This document shows, in pieces, positions 1 through 8,241 of a stretch of 64,000 nucleotides of DNA (its first letter is position 1; each line of letters opens with the position of its first letter). This DNA comes from Mesorhizobium koreense. GTDB taxonomy: Bacteria > Pseudomonadota > Alphaproteobacteria > Rhizobiales > Rhizobiaceae. The stretch covers positions 3,739,001-3,803,000 of the forward strand of contig NZ_CP134228.1 of assembly GCF_031656215.1 (NCBI RefSeq), written 5' to 3'. Under the pieces are notes generated by a model. It was not told the DNA's origin. It saw only the letters and a list, made by a program, of their open reading frames with translations, and did not search any database. A program made the position numbers and the translations under genes.

Positions 1-497
1 TCTATTTCATTGAAATGAACACGCGCCTCCAGGTCGAACATCCGGTCACGGAGGCGGTCACTGGCATCGATCTCGTGCACGAGCAGATCCGGGTTGCTTC
101 CGGAAGCGGCCTGTCGGTCAGGCAAAAGGACATACAGTTCAACGGCCACGCCATCGAATGCCGCATCAATGCCGAGGACCCGCGCACCTTCACGCCCTCG
201 CCCGGCACGATCGACCATTTCCACACACCGGGTGGCCTTGGCGTACGCGTCGATTCGGGCGTCTATTCCGGTTACCGCATCCCGCCCTACTACGACAGCC
301 TGATCGGCAAGCTCATCGTCCACGGCCGCAACCGCGTCGAGGCGCTGATGCGGCTTCGCCGGGCGCTCGACGAATTCGTCGTCGACGGGATCAAGACCAC
401 ATTGCCGCTTTTCCAGGATTTGATCGGCAATCCCGATATCGCCAATGGCGACTATGATATCCATTGGCTGGAGAAATACCTGGCCAAGGCGGATTAG
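1..497 (+). CDS. accC: Biotin carboxylase subunit of acetyl-CoA carboxylase, C-terminal part (partial)
   Basis: Carries out ATP-dependent carboxylation of the biotin on AccB, the first half-reaction of malonyl-CoA synthesis in the cytoplasm. The window opens inside the gene, with the first whole codon at base 3. The first residues, YFIEMNTRLQVEHPVTE, are the classic biotin carboxylase signature; its Glu, Asn and Arg bind metal/ATP and bicarbonate. The rest is the biotin carboxylase C-terminal domain (RIPPYYDSLIGKLIVHG). About 165 codons remain of a protein usually near 450 residues. It ends with TAG at 495-497. Upstream accB and the N-terminal half lie outside the window. Propionyl- or pyruvate-carboxylase subunits share this motif, but the protein stops right after this domain and aat follows, a common alphaproteobacterial arrangement, so AccC is preferred. 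Confidence 0.93.
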   Translation, partial: YFIEMNTRLQVEHPVTEAVTGIDLVHEQIRVASGSGLSVRQKDIQFNGHAIECRINAEDPRTFTPSPGTIDHFHTPGGLGVRVDSGVYSGYRIPPYYDSLIGKLIVHGRNRVEALMRLRRALDEFVVDGIKTTLPLFQDLIGNPDIANGDYDIHWLEKYLAKAD

Positions 498-503
498 CGC
501 CAG

Positions 504-747
504 GTGCGTCCTTCGAGGCTCGCCCGGAGATGTTCGCGAACAGATATCGACGCCGTGCGGGCTCGCACCTCAGGATGAGGGCGGGCGGCGCCTGTCACAT
601 GTCCGCCTTCACTGACGATGCATCCAAATCCTCCGACATGGTCGGGTTTGAAGACAAGGCGCGAGCCTTCCTCATCCTGAGGTGCGAGCCCGCGCGACCT
701 GTCCGACTGAGCCAAGCCATTTGCGGGCGAGCCTCGAAGGACGCACC
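504..747. repeat. Composite inverted palindromic repeat, family I, copy 1
   Basis: Two copies of a palindromic repeat lie in opposite orientation between accC and aat. The left arm runs 504-580; it starts tgcgtccttcgaggctcg and ends gctcgcacctcaggatgagg, with about 35 extra bases inside. The right arm runs 670-747, in the reverse orientation, and also has inserted bases. The same element recurs at 24961-25128, 38789-39000 and 42211-42431. Such repeats are common between genes in rhizobia. The right arm stops just before the aat start and would be translated if aat were started upstream of it. Confidence 0.85.
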
Positions 748-762
748 GTGGCCGAGCCGAAA

Positions 763-1380
763 ATGACCCGCCCGCTCGCGCCCGGCTCCGGCATACCGAC
801 CGACCTTTTACTGAGAGCCTATGCGTCCGGCGTCTTTCCGATGGCGGAAAGCGCTGATGACCCGGAGGTATTCTGGGTCAGGCCGGAGACGCGCGGCATT
901 ATCCCGCTCGACGCTTTCCACATACCGAAAAGCCTTGCCAAGACCATCCGCCATGGCGCTTTCGAGATTGCCTTCGACCGCGACTTCACCGGCGTGATCG
1001 AGGGTTGCTCGGAGAAACGGCCGGAGCGGCGAAGCACGTGGATCAACAAGCCGATCCGCGAGGCCTACACCCGTCTCTTCGAACTCGGACATTGCCATAC
1101 GGTCGAGGCATGGCGCGAGGGACAACTCGCCGGCGGACTCTACGGGGTCACCCTTGGCCGAGTCTTCTTCGGTGAAAGCATGTTTTCGCGTGAGCGCGAC
1201 GCCTCCAAGGTCTGCCTCGCCGCCCTCGTCGACAGGCTGAGCGCACGGAGCTTCCAGCTTCTCGACACGCAGTTCACCACCGAACACCTGAAGCGCTTTG
1301 GTGCGATCGACGTGCCACGCCGCAAATATGAGCGGCTGCTGGAAGAGGCGCTGAAGGGCGAACCGGCGACGTTCGGGTGA
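763..1380 (+). CDS. aat: Leucyl/phenylalanyl-tRNA--protein transferase
   Basis: Transfers Leu or Phe from aminoacyl-tRNA to the N-terminal Arg or Lys of proteins, creating N-degrons for ClpS/ClpAP. The protein is about 205 residues and shows family motifs: [14 protein letters not shown] near the N-terminus, [56 protein letters not shown] and [16 protein letters not shown]. The ATG at 763 was chosen. A GTG at 748 and an ATG at 682 are in frame, but the latter would translate the family I repeat, which is unlikely. The gene is convergent with dnaE, with a family II repeat element between them. Length and motifs are typical. Confidence 0.95.
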   Translation: MTRPLAPGSGIPTDLLLRAYASGVFPMAESADDPEVFWVRPETRGIIPLDAFHIPKSLAKTIRHGAFEIAFDRDFTGVIEGCSEKRPERRSTWINKPIREAYTRLFELGHCHTVEAWREGQLAGGLYGVTLGRVFFGESMFSRERDASKVCLAALVDRLSARSFQLLDTQFTTEHLKRFGAIDVPRRKYERLLEEALKGEPATFG

Positions 1381-1412
1381 CAATCGCGCGAATTGACCGG
1401 ACCTCAAGAATG

Positions 1413-1553
1413 CCCCCACCCCTAACCCCTCCCCACAAGGGGGAGGGAGACGCCGTCACCGCCCTCCGTGTCAAAAATCGCCGAAGGATTGTACTACATG
1501 GCGCTGGCACAAAGTTCCCCTCCCCCTTGTGGGGAGGGGTTAGGGGTGGGGGT
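1413..1553. repeat. MITE-like composite element, family II, copy 1 (between convergent aat and dnaE)
   Basis: C-rich arm at 1413-1448 (ccccaccccta...ccacaaggggg) and its inverted partner at 1516-1553 enclose a central part of about 67 bases. The same organisation and nearly the same total length (141 against 142 bases) recurs at 44868-45009. The centres are also partly alike: both contain an aaaaatcg block and continue into gttcccctccccc. Each arm is itself a hairpin (cccctcccc with ggggagggg), so the element could act as a bidirectional terminator for the convergent genes; that role is inference. Confidence 0.8.
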
Positions 1554-1571
1554 AACGGCCGCGCAAAATTC

Positions 1572-4500
1572 TCACACCAGTTCTACCTCCACCACACCTG
1601 GAACGGCGCGGATGGCGGCGGCGATCTGGGGGGAAAGGCGGTAGCGGTCGGGCAGTTCGATCTCGACCTCGGCCTCGCCGCCCTCCTTGATGAGCACGAC
1701 CGAGACCTGCCCCTCCCCGCCGCGATCCAACCGCGCGGAGAGCGCATTCGCGGGCGCCGCGTCGCGCAGGAAGACGCGCATTTCCTGGCGCATGCGGCTT
1801 GCTTCCTCGTCGAGCGCCTGCACGGACTGGATGCGAAGGCTGATGCCTTCCGGCCTATCCTCCGCCGAGACGGTGATGACGACGGAGCGGCCGGGCTCCA
1901 GAAGATCACGGTACTGCGCCAGCGTTTCGGAAAACAGCACTGCCTCGAACTGGCCGGTCGTATCGGAAAGCTGGATGACGCCCATCTTGTTGCCGGTGCG
2001 CGTCTTGCGTTCCTGCTTGGAAGTGACGGTGCCGGCAAGCCGCCCGGCCGCCGCGCCGCGCTTCACCGCATTTGAAAACTCCGCCCAGTTCTGCACGCGC
2101 ATCCTCTCGAGCAACTTCTTGTAGCCGTCGAGCGGATGCGCCGAGAGATAAAAGCCCACCGCCTGGAACTCGCGGTGCAGCTTTTCCGCCGGTAGCCATG
2201 GCTCGACGGCGGGCAGGCGGAGCTTTTCCGCCGGACCTTCGGCAGCGGCGCCGAACATATTCCCCTGACCGAGCGAGGCTTCCTGTTGTGCGAGCGCGGC
2301 CATGCCCATCAGCCGGTCGACGCCCGCCGTGAGCGCCGCGCGGTCATGGCCGAAGCAATCGAAGGCACCTGCCGCGATCAGGCTTTCGAAGACACGTTTT
2401 CCCGCGGTCCTGGGATCGATACGGGCGCAGAAATCCTCGATGCTCGTGAACGGCCTTTCTCTACGGACCGCCACGATATGCTCGACCGCCGCGTCGCCGA
2501 CGCCCTTGATGGCCGCGAGCGAATAGAAGATTCGATTCTCGCCGACCTCGAAATCGCGATAGGAGGTCGTCACCGAAGGCGGTACCACGTCGATGCCGAG
2601 GCGGAGCGCATCCTGCCTGAAATCGCCGAGCTTGTCGGTGTTCGACATGTCGAGCGTCATCGAGGCGGCAAGGAACTCCACCGGATAATGCGCCTTCAGA
2701 TAGGCGGTCTGGTAGGAGACGAGAGCGTATGCAGCCGCATGACTCTTGTTGAAGCCGTAATCAGCGAACTTGGCGAGCAGATCGAAGATCATGTTCGCCT
2801 GCGCCTTGTCGACGCCGCGCTCCACCGCCCCATCCACGAATCGGACGCGCTGCTGGTCCATCTCGGCGCGGATCTTCTTGCCCATGGCGCGACGGAGCAG
2901 ATCGGCCTCACCGAGCGAGTAGCCGGAGAGTTCCTGCGCGATCTGCATCACCTGTTCCTGGTAGACGATGACGCCCTGGGTCTCGGCCACCAGATGGTCG
3001 ATCTTGGGATGGATCGAGGCGATCTCCTCCTCGCCATGCTTTCTGGCGTTGTAGGTCGGGATGTTCTCCATCGGTCCCGGCCGGTAGAGCGCGACCAGCG
3101 CGATCAGATCCTCGATACGGTCCGGCTTCATGCCGATCAGCGCCTTTCGCATGCCCGCACTTTCAACCTGGAACACGCCGACGACCTCGCCGCGCGACAG
3201 CATGGCGTAGGTTTCCGCGTCGTCGAGCGGCAGCTTGGCGAGGTCGATGTCGACGCCGCGACGCTTGATGAGTTTCACGGCGGTGTTGAGTACCGTCAGC
3301 GTCTTCAGGCCGAGGAAGTCGAACTTCACCAGCCCCGCCTGTTCGACATATTTCATGTTGAACTGCGTGACCGGCATGTCGGAGCGCGGGTCGCGGTACA
3401 TCGGCACCAGTTCGGAAAGCGGGCGGTCGCCGATGACGATGCCGGCCGCATGGGTCGAGGCGTGACGGTAGAGCCCTTCGAGCTTCTGCGCCATGTCGAG
3501 AAGCGTCTGGACGATCGGCTCCTTCTCGACCTCCTCGGCGAAGCGCGGCTCGTTGGCGATTGCTTCCGCCAACTTGACCGGGTGGGCGGGGTTCGCAGGC
3601 ACCATCTTGCAGAGCCGATCGACCTGGCCGTAGGGCATTTGAAGGACGCGACCTACGTCACGGAGAACCGCGCGGGCCTGCAGCGTACCGAAGGTGATGA
3701 TCTGCGCCACCTGCTGGCGGCCGTAACGTTCCTGCACGTAATGGATCACCTCATCGCGGCGGTCCTGGCAGAAATCGATGTCGAAGTCGGGCATCGACAC
3801 ACGCTCGGGATTGAGAAAGCGCTCGAACAGAAGCGAGAAGCGCAGCGGGTCGACATCGGTGATGGTGAGCGACCAGGCAACAAGCGAGCCGGCGCCCGAG
3901 CCGCGCCCCGGGCCGACCGGGATGCCGTGGGCCTTCGCCCATTTGATGAAGTCCGAGACGATCAGGAAATAGCCCGGAAATTTCATCCGCTCGATGATGC
4001 CGAGCTCGAATTCGAGCCGCTCGCGATAATCCTTCTCGGTGTAGCCGGGCGTCATGCCATGCGCGGCGAGGCGTGTGTCTAGCCCCTGCCACGCCTGCGC
4101 CCTCAGTTCCTCCGCCTCGGCCTTCTCCGCCTCTTCCGGATGATCGGTCTTCGCGGTGGTGAAACGCGGCAGGATCGGGGCGCGGTTCTTCGGGTAATAG
4201 ACGCAGCGGCGGGCGATCTCGACCGTGTTGTCCACGGCTTCCGGGAGATCGGCGAAGAGCGCGACCATCTCGGTCTGGCTCTTCAGATGGCTCTCCTCGG
4301 TCAGCCGCCGGCGTTCGTCCACGGCGACGACCGTGCCCTCTGCAATGGCGAGCAATGCGTCATGCGCCTCGTAGTCTTCCCGCTTCGGGAAAAAGGCCTC
4401 ATTGGTCGCCACCAGCGGCAGTTCGTGCCGGTAGGCAAGATCGACCGACGCCGCTTCGACGGCGCGGTCGTAGCCACGCGGCCGCTGAAGCTCGAGATAA

Positions 4501-5102
4501 AGCCGGTTGCCGAAACGTTCCTTGAGGAAGAGAAGCCGGCTTTCAGCCAGCGCCGCGTGCTCCTCTTTCAGTGCCTTGCCGACCGGCCCGCGTTCGCCGC
4601 CAGTCAGGCAGATGATGCCGTCCGAAAGACCTTCAAGCCAATCCGAAAGGATATGGGTCGGCTCCGATGGCGGCGTGTCGAGATAGGCGCGGCTGACCAG
4701 CCGAGCCAGATTGGCATAGCCCGCCTCGGTGGCGGCGATAAGCACGACCGGAGCCATTTCGGGCCCACCGCGTTTTCCATTGCGCGGGCTGGCCACCGTT
4801 TCGCCGACGAAAGAAAGATCGAGCTGGCAACCGATGATGGGCTGGATACCGTCCTTCACGGCCTTCTGCGAAAATTCCATCGCGCCGAAGAGGTTGTTGG
4901 TATCGGTGATGGCGATGGCCGGCGTCCGGTCCGCCTTGGCGAGCGCGACGACCTTCGCAACCGGCAACGCGCCTTCGAGCAGCGAATAGGCCGAATGCAC
5001 GTGAAGATGGATGAAGAGGCGGCTTTCCTGTGGCTGTGCGGGTTCTTCGGCATCGCCCTTGGCCGCGCGAAGGATCGGATCGCGTATCTTGTCGCTGGCC
5101 AT
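1572..5102 (-). CDS. dnaE: DNA polymerase III subunit alpha (replicative polymerase)
   Basis: Catalytic subunit of the replicative DNA polymerase III holoenzyme. At about 1176 residues it is the DnaE1 type. From the N-terminus: a PHP domain beginning FIHLHVHSAYSLLEGALP; the polymerase palm, with GRGSGAGSLVAWSL and the catalytic aspartates in PDFDIDFCQDRRDEVI; the fingers, with GVFQVESAGMR and the tract from YRPGP to VIVYQEQVM; helix-hairpin-helix (IKGVGDAAVEHI); and a C-terminal OB fold. Start ATG at 5102 gives MASDKIRDPI; in-frame upstream codons to 5216 have no family similarity that I recognise. It runs on the minus strand after the GNAT gene, with a 133-base gap. A housekeeping dnaE1 is more likely than an error-prone dnaE2, because no imuA/imuB flanks it. 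Confidence 0.96.
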   Translation of the reverse strand: MASDKIRDPILRAAKGDAEEPAQPQESRLFIHLHVHSAYSLLEGALPVAKVVALAKADRTPAIAITDTNNLFGAMEFSQKAVKDGIQPIIGCQLDLSFVGETVASPRNGKRGGPEMAPVVLIAATEAGYANLARLVSRAYLDTPPSEPTHILSDWLEGLSDGIICLTGGERGPVGKALKEEHAALAESRLLFLKERFGNRLYLELQRPRGYDRAVEAASVDLAYRHELPLVATNEAFFPKREDYEAHDALLAIAEGTVVAVDERRRLTEESHLKSQTEMVALFADLPEAVDNTVEIARRCVYYPKNRAPILPRFTTAKTDHPEEAEKAEAEELRAQAWQGLDTRLAAHGMTPGYTEKDYRERLEFELGIIERMKFPGYFLIVSDFIKWAKAHGIPVGPGRGSGAGSLVAWSLTITDVDPLRFSLLFERFLNPERVSMPDFDIDFCQDRRDEVIHYVQERYGRQQVAQIITFGTLQARAVLRDVGRVLQMPYGQVDRLCKMVPANPAHPVKLAEAIANEPRFAEEVEKEPIVQTLLDMAQKLEGLYRHASTHAAGIVIGDRPLSELVPMYRDPRSDMPVTQFNMKYVEQAGLVKFDFLGLKTLTVLNTAVKLIKRRGVDIDLAKLPLDDAETYAMLSRGEVVGVFQVESAGMRKALIGMKPDRIEDLIALVALYRPGPMENIPTYNARKHGEEEIASIHPKIDHLVAETQGVIVYQEQVMQIAQELSGYSLGEADLLRRAMGKKIRAEMDQQRVRFVDGAVERGVDKAQANMIFDLLAKFADYGFNKSHAAAYALVSYQTAYLKAHYPVEFLAASMTLDMSNTDKLGDFRQDALRLGIDVVPPSVTTSYRDFEVGENRIFYSLAAIKGVGDAAVEHIVAVRRERPFTSIEDFCARIDPRTAGKRVFESLIAAGAFDCFGHDRAALTAGVDRLMGMAALAQQEASLGQGNMFGAAAEGPAEKLRLPAVEPWLPAEKLHREFQAVGFYLSAHPLDGYKKLLERMRVQNWAEFSNAVKRGAAAGRLAGTVTSKQERKTRTGNKMGVIQLSDTTGQFEAVLFSETLAQYRDLLEPGRSVVITVSAEDRPEGISLRIQSVQALDEEASRMRQEMRVFLRDAAPANALSARLDRGGEGQVSVVLIKEGGEAEVEIELPDRYRLSPQIAAAIRAVPGVVEVELV

Positions 5103-5235
5103 GGAACCGCTGCCGCTTCGTGAGAATCTATCTGGATATGTCCATTGTCGGGGATAGGCGGTCGCCCGTCGAGGAGAAATGAGGCTGTCGAAGAAGAAAG
5201 CGCGCCTCATGACCAACCCGACTGAAATGCTTTTC

Positions 5236-5709
5236 CTACGGCAGCTTCATCTTGAAACCGGCATGGCTCCTGACAAAACCGAGCCGTTCGTAGAAGCGGT
5301 GTGCGTCGAGGCGCCTGCCACTGGACATCAATTGCACCAGCCGGGCGCCCTTCGCCTGTGCCTCCTCGATCGCGAAGCGCATCATCTGCTCGCCGATCCC
5401 ATGTCCGCGTAAGTCGGCACGGGTCTGTACAGCCGAGACCGTCAGGCTGGACGATCCCTGCCCGCTCATCGTTGTCACCAACGTCGTCTGGAACGTGCCG
5501 ACGACCTCGCCTTTCCATTCGGCGACGTAGAGCATGTCGTTCGGGCTGGCGGCGATGCGTCCGAACGCAGCCTCGTATCGCGGGCGTGCGCTCTCGTCGG
5601 TGGTATCGCCGTGCCCGCCGACCGCGTCATCTGCGAAAAGCGCGACGATGGCGCCGATATCGTGCCGTTCGGCTGGCCGGACCAAGACCTGGATGCGATC
5701 GGCTTTCAT
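5236..5709 (-). CDS. GNAT-family N-acetyltransferase
   Basis: A 157-residue protein with one GNAT fold that probably transfers an acetyl group from acetyl-CoA to an unknown amine. Visible parts: IQVLVRPAERHDIGAIVALF (beta1/alpha1), MLYVAEWKGEVVGTFQ (beta2-4), the acetyl-CoA pyrophosphate loop TRADLRGHGIGEQMM (Q/RxxGxG/A type) and the C-terminal HRFYERLGF motif. ATG at 5709 was preferred, with AAGG just upstream; a TTG at 5721 is in frame. Its start is 17 bases downstream of the ABC exporter stop, so it is probably the last gene of an arsR-exporter-GNAT unit. Substrate unknown. Confidence 0.85.
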   Translation of the reverse strand: MKADRIQVLVRPAERHDIGAIVALFADDAVGGHGDTTDESARPRYEAAFGRIAASPNDMLYVAEWKGEVVGTFQTTLVTTMSGQGSSSLTVSAVQTRADLRGHGIGEQMMRFAIEEAQAKGARLVQLMSSGRRLDAHRFYERLGFVRSHAGFKMKLP

Positions 5710-5726
5710 GGCTGCCTTCAATAGTT

Positions 5727-7604
5727 TCAGACCTCGGCCGTGCGGCGGCGTACGACCACGCCGAGTTCGTCAGTCTCGCGGGCCTGACGCAGGCGCTCCT
5801 CCGCCTCCGTCGCCTCACGCTGGCGATACCACATGGAGGCATAGAGGCCGTTCGTCCGCAGCAACGCACCATGCGTGCCACGCTCGGCGATCAGCCCGTC
5901 CTGCAGGACGATGATCTCGTCGGCGGCGACGACGGTGGAGAGGCGATGCGCGATGACCAGCGTCGTGCGCCCGCGGCTGACGAGATCGAGCGCCGACTGG
6001 ATTTCCTGTTCGGTATGCGTATCGAGCGCCGAGGTCGCCTCGTCGAGGATCAGGATCGGCGGCGCCTTCAGGATGGTGCGGGCGATGGCCACACGCTGCT
6101 TCTCGCCGCCGGAAAGTTTCAGCCCTCGCTCGCCCACCATCGCCTTGTAGCCTTCCGGCAGGTGCTGGATGAAGCCGGCGATCTGGGCAAGCTCGGCCGC
6201 CTTGTGGATTTCCTCTTCGTCGGCGTCGGGCCGGCCGTAGCGGATATTGTAGGCAATGGTGTCGTTGAAAAGCACGGTATCCTGCGGCACCATCCCGATC
6301 GCGGCGCGCAGGCTCGTCTGCGTCACGTCCCTTACGTCCTGGCCGTCGATCAGGATAGCGCCCTCCTGGATATCGTAGAAGCGGAAGAGCAGGCGCGAGA
6401 TCGTCGACTTTCCCGCGCCCGACGGGCCGACGATCGCTACCGTCTTGCCCGGCGGAACCTCGAAGCTGACGCCTTTCAGGATAGGGCGAGCCTCGTCATA
6501 GGCGAAGTGCACGTCGCGGAAGGAGATCGCGCCTTTTGCCACGGCCAGATCGGCCGCGCCGGAACGGTCCGTCACCTCCTGCTTCACGTCAAGCAGATCG
6601 AACATCTGCTCGATGTCGGTCAGGCCCTGACGGATCTCGCGGTAGATGAAGCCGATGAAATTGAGCGGCACGGCAAGCTGCATCAGCATGGCGTTGATGA
6701 AGACGAAATCGCCAATCGTCTGCGTGCCCTGCACCACCGCATGCGCCGAGAGCCCCATGCACACGGCCATGCCGATCGAAAAGATGACCCCCTGACCGAA
6801 GTTCAGCCAGCCTAGCGAAGTCCAGGTCTTGGTCGCCGCCGCCTCGTAGCGCGCCATGGAACGGTCGAAGCGGCGCGCTTCCATCATTTCATTGCCGAAA
6901 TATTTGACGGTCTCGAAATTGAGGAGCGAATCGATCGCCTTTGTGTTGGCGTCCGTATCGGAATCGTTCATCTCGCGGCGGATGGCGATGCGCCAGTCGC
7001 TCGCCCACACCGTGAACCATGTGTAGACCACCACGGTGACGGCTACCACCACGACGTAGACCAGCCCGTAGGTGAAGGCGAAGATGATCGCCGTCAGCGC
7101 GAATTCGAGGATCGTCGGCGCGGTACTCAGGATCGTGTAGCGCACGATCGTCTCGATGCCCTTCGTGCCGCGCTCGATGATGCGCGAAAGCCCGCCCGTC
7201 CGCCGTTCGAGGTGGAAGCGCAGCGACAGCTCGTGCATGTGGACAAAGGTGCGGTAGGCAAGCTGGCGCACCGCATACTGGCCGACCCGCGCGAAGAGAG
7301 CATCGCGCATCTGGTTGAAGCCGAGTTGCGCCACGCGCACGAAATTGTAGGCGACGACCAGCATCACCGGTGCGATCAGGATCGCAGGGATATAGGCGGG
7401 GGGCGACAGTTCGCCGCTCAGCGCATTGGTCGCCCATTTGAAGAAATAGGGCACCAGCATGAGCACGAGTTTGGCGACGACCAGAAGCACGGCCGCCCAG
7501 ACGACCCGCATCTTCAGGTCCATGCGGTCCCGCGGCCACATATAGGGCCACAGATTGAGGAGTGTCCTCAGCATCGAGCTGTCGGAGACGGTCTTGTCGG
7601 CCAC
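5727..7604 (-). CDS. ATM1/HMT1-type ABC exporter, fused membrane and ATPase domains
   Basis: Half-transporter of about 625 residues that should work as a homodimer in the inner membrane. The N-terminal half has about six membrane helices with an ABC type I exporter fold, including the ATM1-like stretch RTFVHMHELSLRFHLERRTG. The C-terminal ATPase has Walker A GPSGAGKST near residue 393, the Q-loop, signature LSGGEKQR near 497, Walker B ILILDEATSALD and H-loop IAHRLST. ATM1 relatives export glutathione-linked persulfides or heavy-metal-glutathione conjugates. GTG at 7604 was chosen because AAAGGA lies 6 bases before it; a GTG at 7637 would overlap the regulator gene. The adjacent Cys-rich ArsR protein supports a metal or thiol stress role (inference). 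Confidence 0.9.
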   Translation of the reverse strand: MADKTVSDSSMLRTLLNLWPYMWPRDRMDLKMRVVWAAVLLVVAKLVLMLVPYFFKWATNALSGELSPPAYIPAILIAPVMLVVAYNFVRVAQLGFNQMRDALFARVGQYAVRQLAYRTFVHMHELSLRFHLERRTGGLSRIIERGTKGIETIVRYTILSTAPTILEFALTAIIFAFTYGLVYVVVVAVTVVVYTWFTVWASDWRIAIRREMNDSDTDANTKAIDSLLNFETVKYFGNEMMEARRFDRSMARYEAAATKTWTSLGWLNFGQGVIFSIGMAVCMGLSAHAVVQGTQTIGDFVFINAMLMQLAVPLNFIGFIYREIRQGLTDIEQMFDLLDVKQEVTDRSGAADLAVAKGAISFRDVHFAYDEARPILKGVSFEVPPGKTVAIVGPSGAGKSTISRLLFRFYDIQEGAILIDGQDVRDVTQTSLRAAIGMVPQDTVLFNDTIAYNIRYGRPDADEEEIHKAAELAQIAGFIQHLPEGYKAMVGERGLKLSGGEKQRVAIARTILKAPPILILDEATSALDTHTEQEIQSALDLVSRGRTTLVIAHRLSTVVAADEIIVLQDGLIAERGTHGALLRTNGLYASMWYRQREATEAEERLRQARETDELGVVVRRRTAEV

Positions 7605-7621
7605 GACGAGTCCTTTGGATG

Positions 7622-7960
7622 CTATTTCGCGCCACACACCGGGCGCGGTGCAGCGGTTTCGGGATCGAAGAGGGTATTGACCGAGCGCAGCAGCGCATCC
7701 AGCGCGTCCCGGTCAACGCAATAGCAGGAACGCGGCCGCTCCGACCTGAAGCGCACGAGCCCGGCGTCGACCAGCACTTTCAGGTGCTGCGACACCGTCG
7801 ACTGCGCCAAGTCGAATTGCTCGACCACATCCTTGCAGCAGCATGTCTCGGTCCGGCAGAGATGATGCAAGATGCGGATGCGCACGGGATGCGACAATGC
7901 CGCGAGCGCGGGGGCCAGCGACAGATTTTTGAGCGCGTCGGCTGTTTCTATCGAATTCAT
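7622..7960 (-). CDS. ArsR-family (SmtB/ArsR) transcriptional regulator
   Basis: A 112-residue winged-helix repressor. The core reads ALSHPVRIRILHHL, then the recognition helix DLAQSTVSQHLKVL and the wing LVRFRSERPRSCYCVD. It is unusually rich in cysteine: C35, C40-C41-C42 in the TETCCCKDV segment before the recognition helix (roughly where ArsR-type metal thiolates sit), C79, C81 and C109. That suggests sensing of a soft metal or metalloid, or of thiol oxidation; the ligand cannot be deduced. It probably controls itself and the exporter 17 bases downstream through the palindrome overlapping its own start codon. ATG at 7960. Confidence 0.9.
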   Translation of the reverse strand: MNSIETADALKNLSLAPALAALSHPVRIRILHHLCRTETCCCKDVVEQFDLAQSTVSQHLKVLVDAGLVRFRSERPRSCYCVDRDALDALLRSVNTLFDPETAAPRPVCGAK

Positions 7961-7986
7961 CGTCTATCGACGATAAACGATGAATT
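7954..7986. promoter_or_regulatory. Probable operator: 33-bp near-perfect palindrome over the arsR start
   Basis: Outer arms aattcatcgt and acgatgaatt are perfect complements. The centre (ctatcgacgataa) is itself nearly palindromic, with two mismatched pairs. It covers the ATG of the ArsR-type gene and the bases directly upstream, the usual place for an autorepressor site. Binding is inferred, not shown. Confidence 0.6.
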
Positions 7987-8010
7987 GCCGGCGTGCAACG
8001 TCACCCCTGT

Positions 8011-8226
8011 TCAAAATGCTCGCCGATACCATTTTCGGACCGCGACTGCCGCCCATACGGCCTCCACGACACCGAACGGCCACGCACCCTGCAGGAAGCC
8101 GTATGCCGAACCGAGGACGCATGCAAAGGCAAAGGCAAGCGTCGCCCAGCGCGCACGGTCTTCCAGCGCATAGGTGACGAGCATGAGCGTTACGGCAAAC
8201 AGGCCGAAGGCGGTCAGCCGGTCCAT
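8011..8226 (-). CDS. Small membrane protein of unknown function
   Basis: A 71-residue protein, starting MDRLTAFGLFAV, with two to three hydrophobic segments (about residues 5-20, 27-46 and 50-63) and a basic C-terminus (RKWYRRAF). I recognise no domain, though small proteins of this look are common in rhizobia. It lies 15 bases downstream of the LysM gene on the same strand, so it is probably cotranscribed with it. ATG at 8226. Confidence 0.65.
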   Translation of the reverse strand: MDRLTAFGLFAVTLMLVTYALEDRARWATLAFAFACVLGSAYGFLQGAWPFGVVEAVWAAVAVRKWYRRAF

Positions 8227-8241
8227 TCCAGGTTGCGCCGC

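Noticed and set aside
682-762. Upstream start for aat adding 27 residues
   Set aside because: The extension (RASLEGRT and so on) is translated repeat; family sequence begins after the ATG at 763.
2286-4082. 598-codon plus-strand frame opposite dnaE
   Set aside because: High-G+C shadow of dnaE, His/Asp/Arg-rich, with no family motif.
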